NCBI GenBank assembly: GCA_017413675.1
Contig: JAFPSR010000065.1
Span: 1-6,817, forward strand
Reading direction: 5' to 3'
Length of the DNA stretch: 6,817 bases
Origin: Clostridia bacterium
GTDB lineage: Bacteria; Bacillota_A; Clostridia; Christensenellales; UBA1750
Shown in pieces: positions 5,872-6,817 of this stretch. Positions within the stretch are counted from its first letter, which is position 1. Each line of letters starts with the position of its first letter. The notes beneath the pieces were generated by a model. That model did not search any database. It had not been told where the DNA came from and saw only the letters and a program-made list of their open reading frames with translations. The translations under genes and the position numbers were made by a program.

Positions 5872-6817
5872 TCAGCTTTCCGCAGCCTGCTCTTCGGCAA
5901 GTTCCCCGTTATCGGAGCGGTCCCTGGTCAGATTCTTCATCCAGTTGAATTTATTAATCTTTACAACCGCAACGAAGCATTTCAGGATCTGGTCGCATTT
6001 GAGGCAGGCATATACGACCCAGGCTGGGGCTCCCAGCAGGGCCGCGATGATCGCGGACGGCAGGACAACACCGAATACGAAGATTGTGTCATTTTTAAAT
6101 ACAAAGCTGATGTCCCCGCCGGATTTGACCAGGCCGAACAGGCCGGCCGCCTGGTAGCAGGTCCCGATCATGGTCACCGACAGAACCGTAATAAACTGGT
6201 AGGCAAAAGCGGAAGCTTCCGGGGTAATCCCGGTATAGAGCCGGATAAACGGTCCTTTCAGGATGGTAATCAAAAGGCCGGTCAGAAGCCCCAGGGACAG
6301 GAACAGGATCTGGACTGTATAGGCATATTCCCGCATCAGTTCCCGTTTGCCCGCACCGACCGTTTTTCCGGTAATGATGCCGACAGCGGTGGACATGCCG
6401 TTCATCGTGACATAGGCCAGGGTGTTCATGGTATTGGCCACACTGGCAGCCGTGATGACACTGGCCCCGAAACGTCCCAGAATGGCCGAGTTGGCCATCA
6501 TATTGATGCTCCAGACCAACTGCCCGCCCACCAACGGCAGCCCGTAGCGGATAAAATCACGCCTGAGAAGCTTATCCGTAAGCAGCAGGTCTTTCGGCCG
6601 GAGCTGGAGCTTTTTATCCATAAACCGTACATACAGGGCAATGACGGTTGTTTCCACCATGCGGGAAATCAGGGTAGCCCAGGCAGCACCATGGACTCCC
6701 ATCGGCGGGATCCCCAGTTTCCCGAAAATGAAGATGTAGTTCAGGGATACATTGAAGACCAGGGAAATGGCACTGACAACCATACCGATCCTGGCCACCT
6801 CGACGGAACGCATCGAA
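5872..6817 (-). CDS. MATE family multidrug efflux transporter (C-terminal two thirds, start beyond window)
   Basis: This is an integral membrane antiporter that exports cationic drugs or metabolites using a Na+ or H+ gradient. About 314 codons are visible and the frame stays open to the right edge. The Met codon at 6813 lies in the middle of the fold, so the family's usual length of about 450 means roughly 140 residues are missing. Counting from that codon, the end of the first half is seen (FNVSLNYIFIFGKLG, then PMGVHGAAWATLISR). The second six-helix half starts at YGLPLVGGQLVWSI, with the family block from AASVANTMNTL to GKTVGAGKRE, then GLFGLVKSGGDISFVF and a final VYACLKCDQILK. The tail ends in an acidic hydrophilic stretch (ELAEEQAAES). 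Upstream of marR on the same strand, it is the probable target of that repressor. Substrate cannot be predicted. Confidence 0.92.
   Translation of the reverse strand, partial: SMRSVEVARIGMVVSAISLVFNVSLNYIFIFGKLGIPPMGVHGAAWATLISRMVETTVIALYVRFMDKKLQLRPKDLLLTDKLLRRDFIRYGLPLVGGQLVWSINMMANSAILGRFGASVITAASVANTMNTLAYVTMNGMSTAVGIITGKTVGAGKRELMREYAYTVQILFLSLGLLTGLLITILKGPFIRLYTGITPEASAFAYQFITVLSVTMIGTCYQAAGLFGLVKSGGDISFVFKNDTIFVFGVVLPSAIIAALLGAPAWVVYACLKCDQILKCFVAVVKINKFNWMKNLTRDRSDNGELAEEQAAES

Overview
The window looks like chromosomal housekeeping DNA from a Firmicute, most likely a member of the Clostridia or a relative of intermediate GC. Four things point there. The proteins are a TatD-type hydrolase, a YabE-type wall protein (DUF348-G5-3D) and RsmA, which are neighbours in Bacillus (metS-yabD-yabE-rnmV-ksgA). 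Ribosome binding sites are strong and purine-rich. Promoters are of the sigma-A type. The penicillin-binding protein is an MecA_N-like lipoprotein. Genus cannot be told from sequence reading alone.

Layout. Positions 1-28 hold no recognisable element. On the minus strand, a lipoprotein class B penicillin-binding protein (806-2908) is followed after 9 bp by tatD (29-796), whose ribosome binding site overlaps the upstream stop codon; the two almost certainly form an operon. Between 2909 and 3058 are two back-to-back promoters, one for the PBP/tatD operon and one reading right. The right-hand operon carries a YabE-like membrane-anchored 3D-domain protein (3059-4441) and, 22 bp later, rsmA (4464-5297). 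A symmetrical hairpin with T-rich tracts on both sides (5298-5350) closes rsmA and also the convergent operon arriving from the right. That operon, on the minus strand, contains a MATE efflux pump (5872 to beyond the right edge, start missing) followed by a MarR-family repressor (5348-5791) with its own likely promoter and palindromic operator.

How the parts fit. The left half pairs two cell-wall enzymes made divergently: a peptidoglycan transpeptidase outside the membrane, and a probable peptidoglycan-cleaving protein anchored in it. TatD (nucleic acid hydrolase) and RsmA (16S rRNA dimethyltransferase) ride along with them. The right half is a typical MarR/MATE drug-efflux pair, comparable in logic to MepR/MepA.

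I see no undescribed system, mobile element, CRISPR array or RNA gene. The points most worth a second look are the rearranged tatD-yabE-rsmA neighbourhood (PBP inserted, tatD inverted, rnmV absent), a GGCGGAA word placed identically in both divergent promoters, and the compact control region in front of marR.
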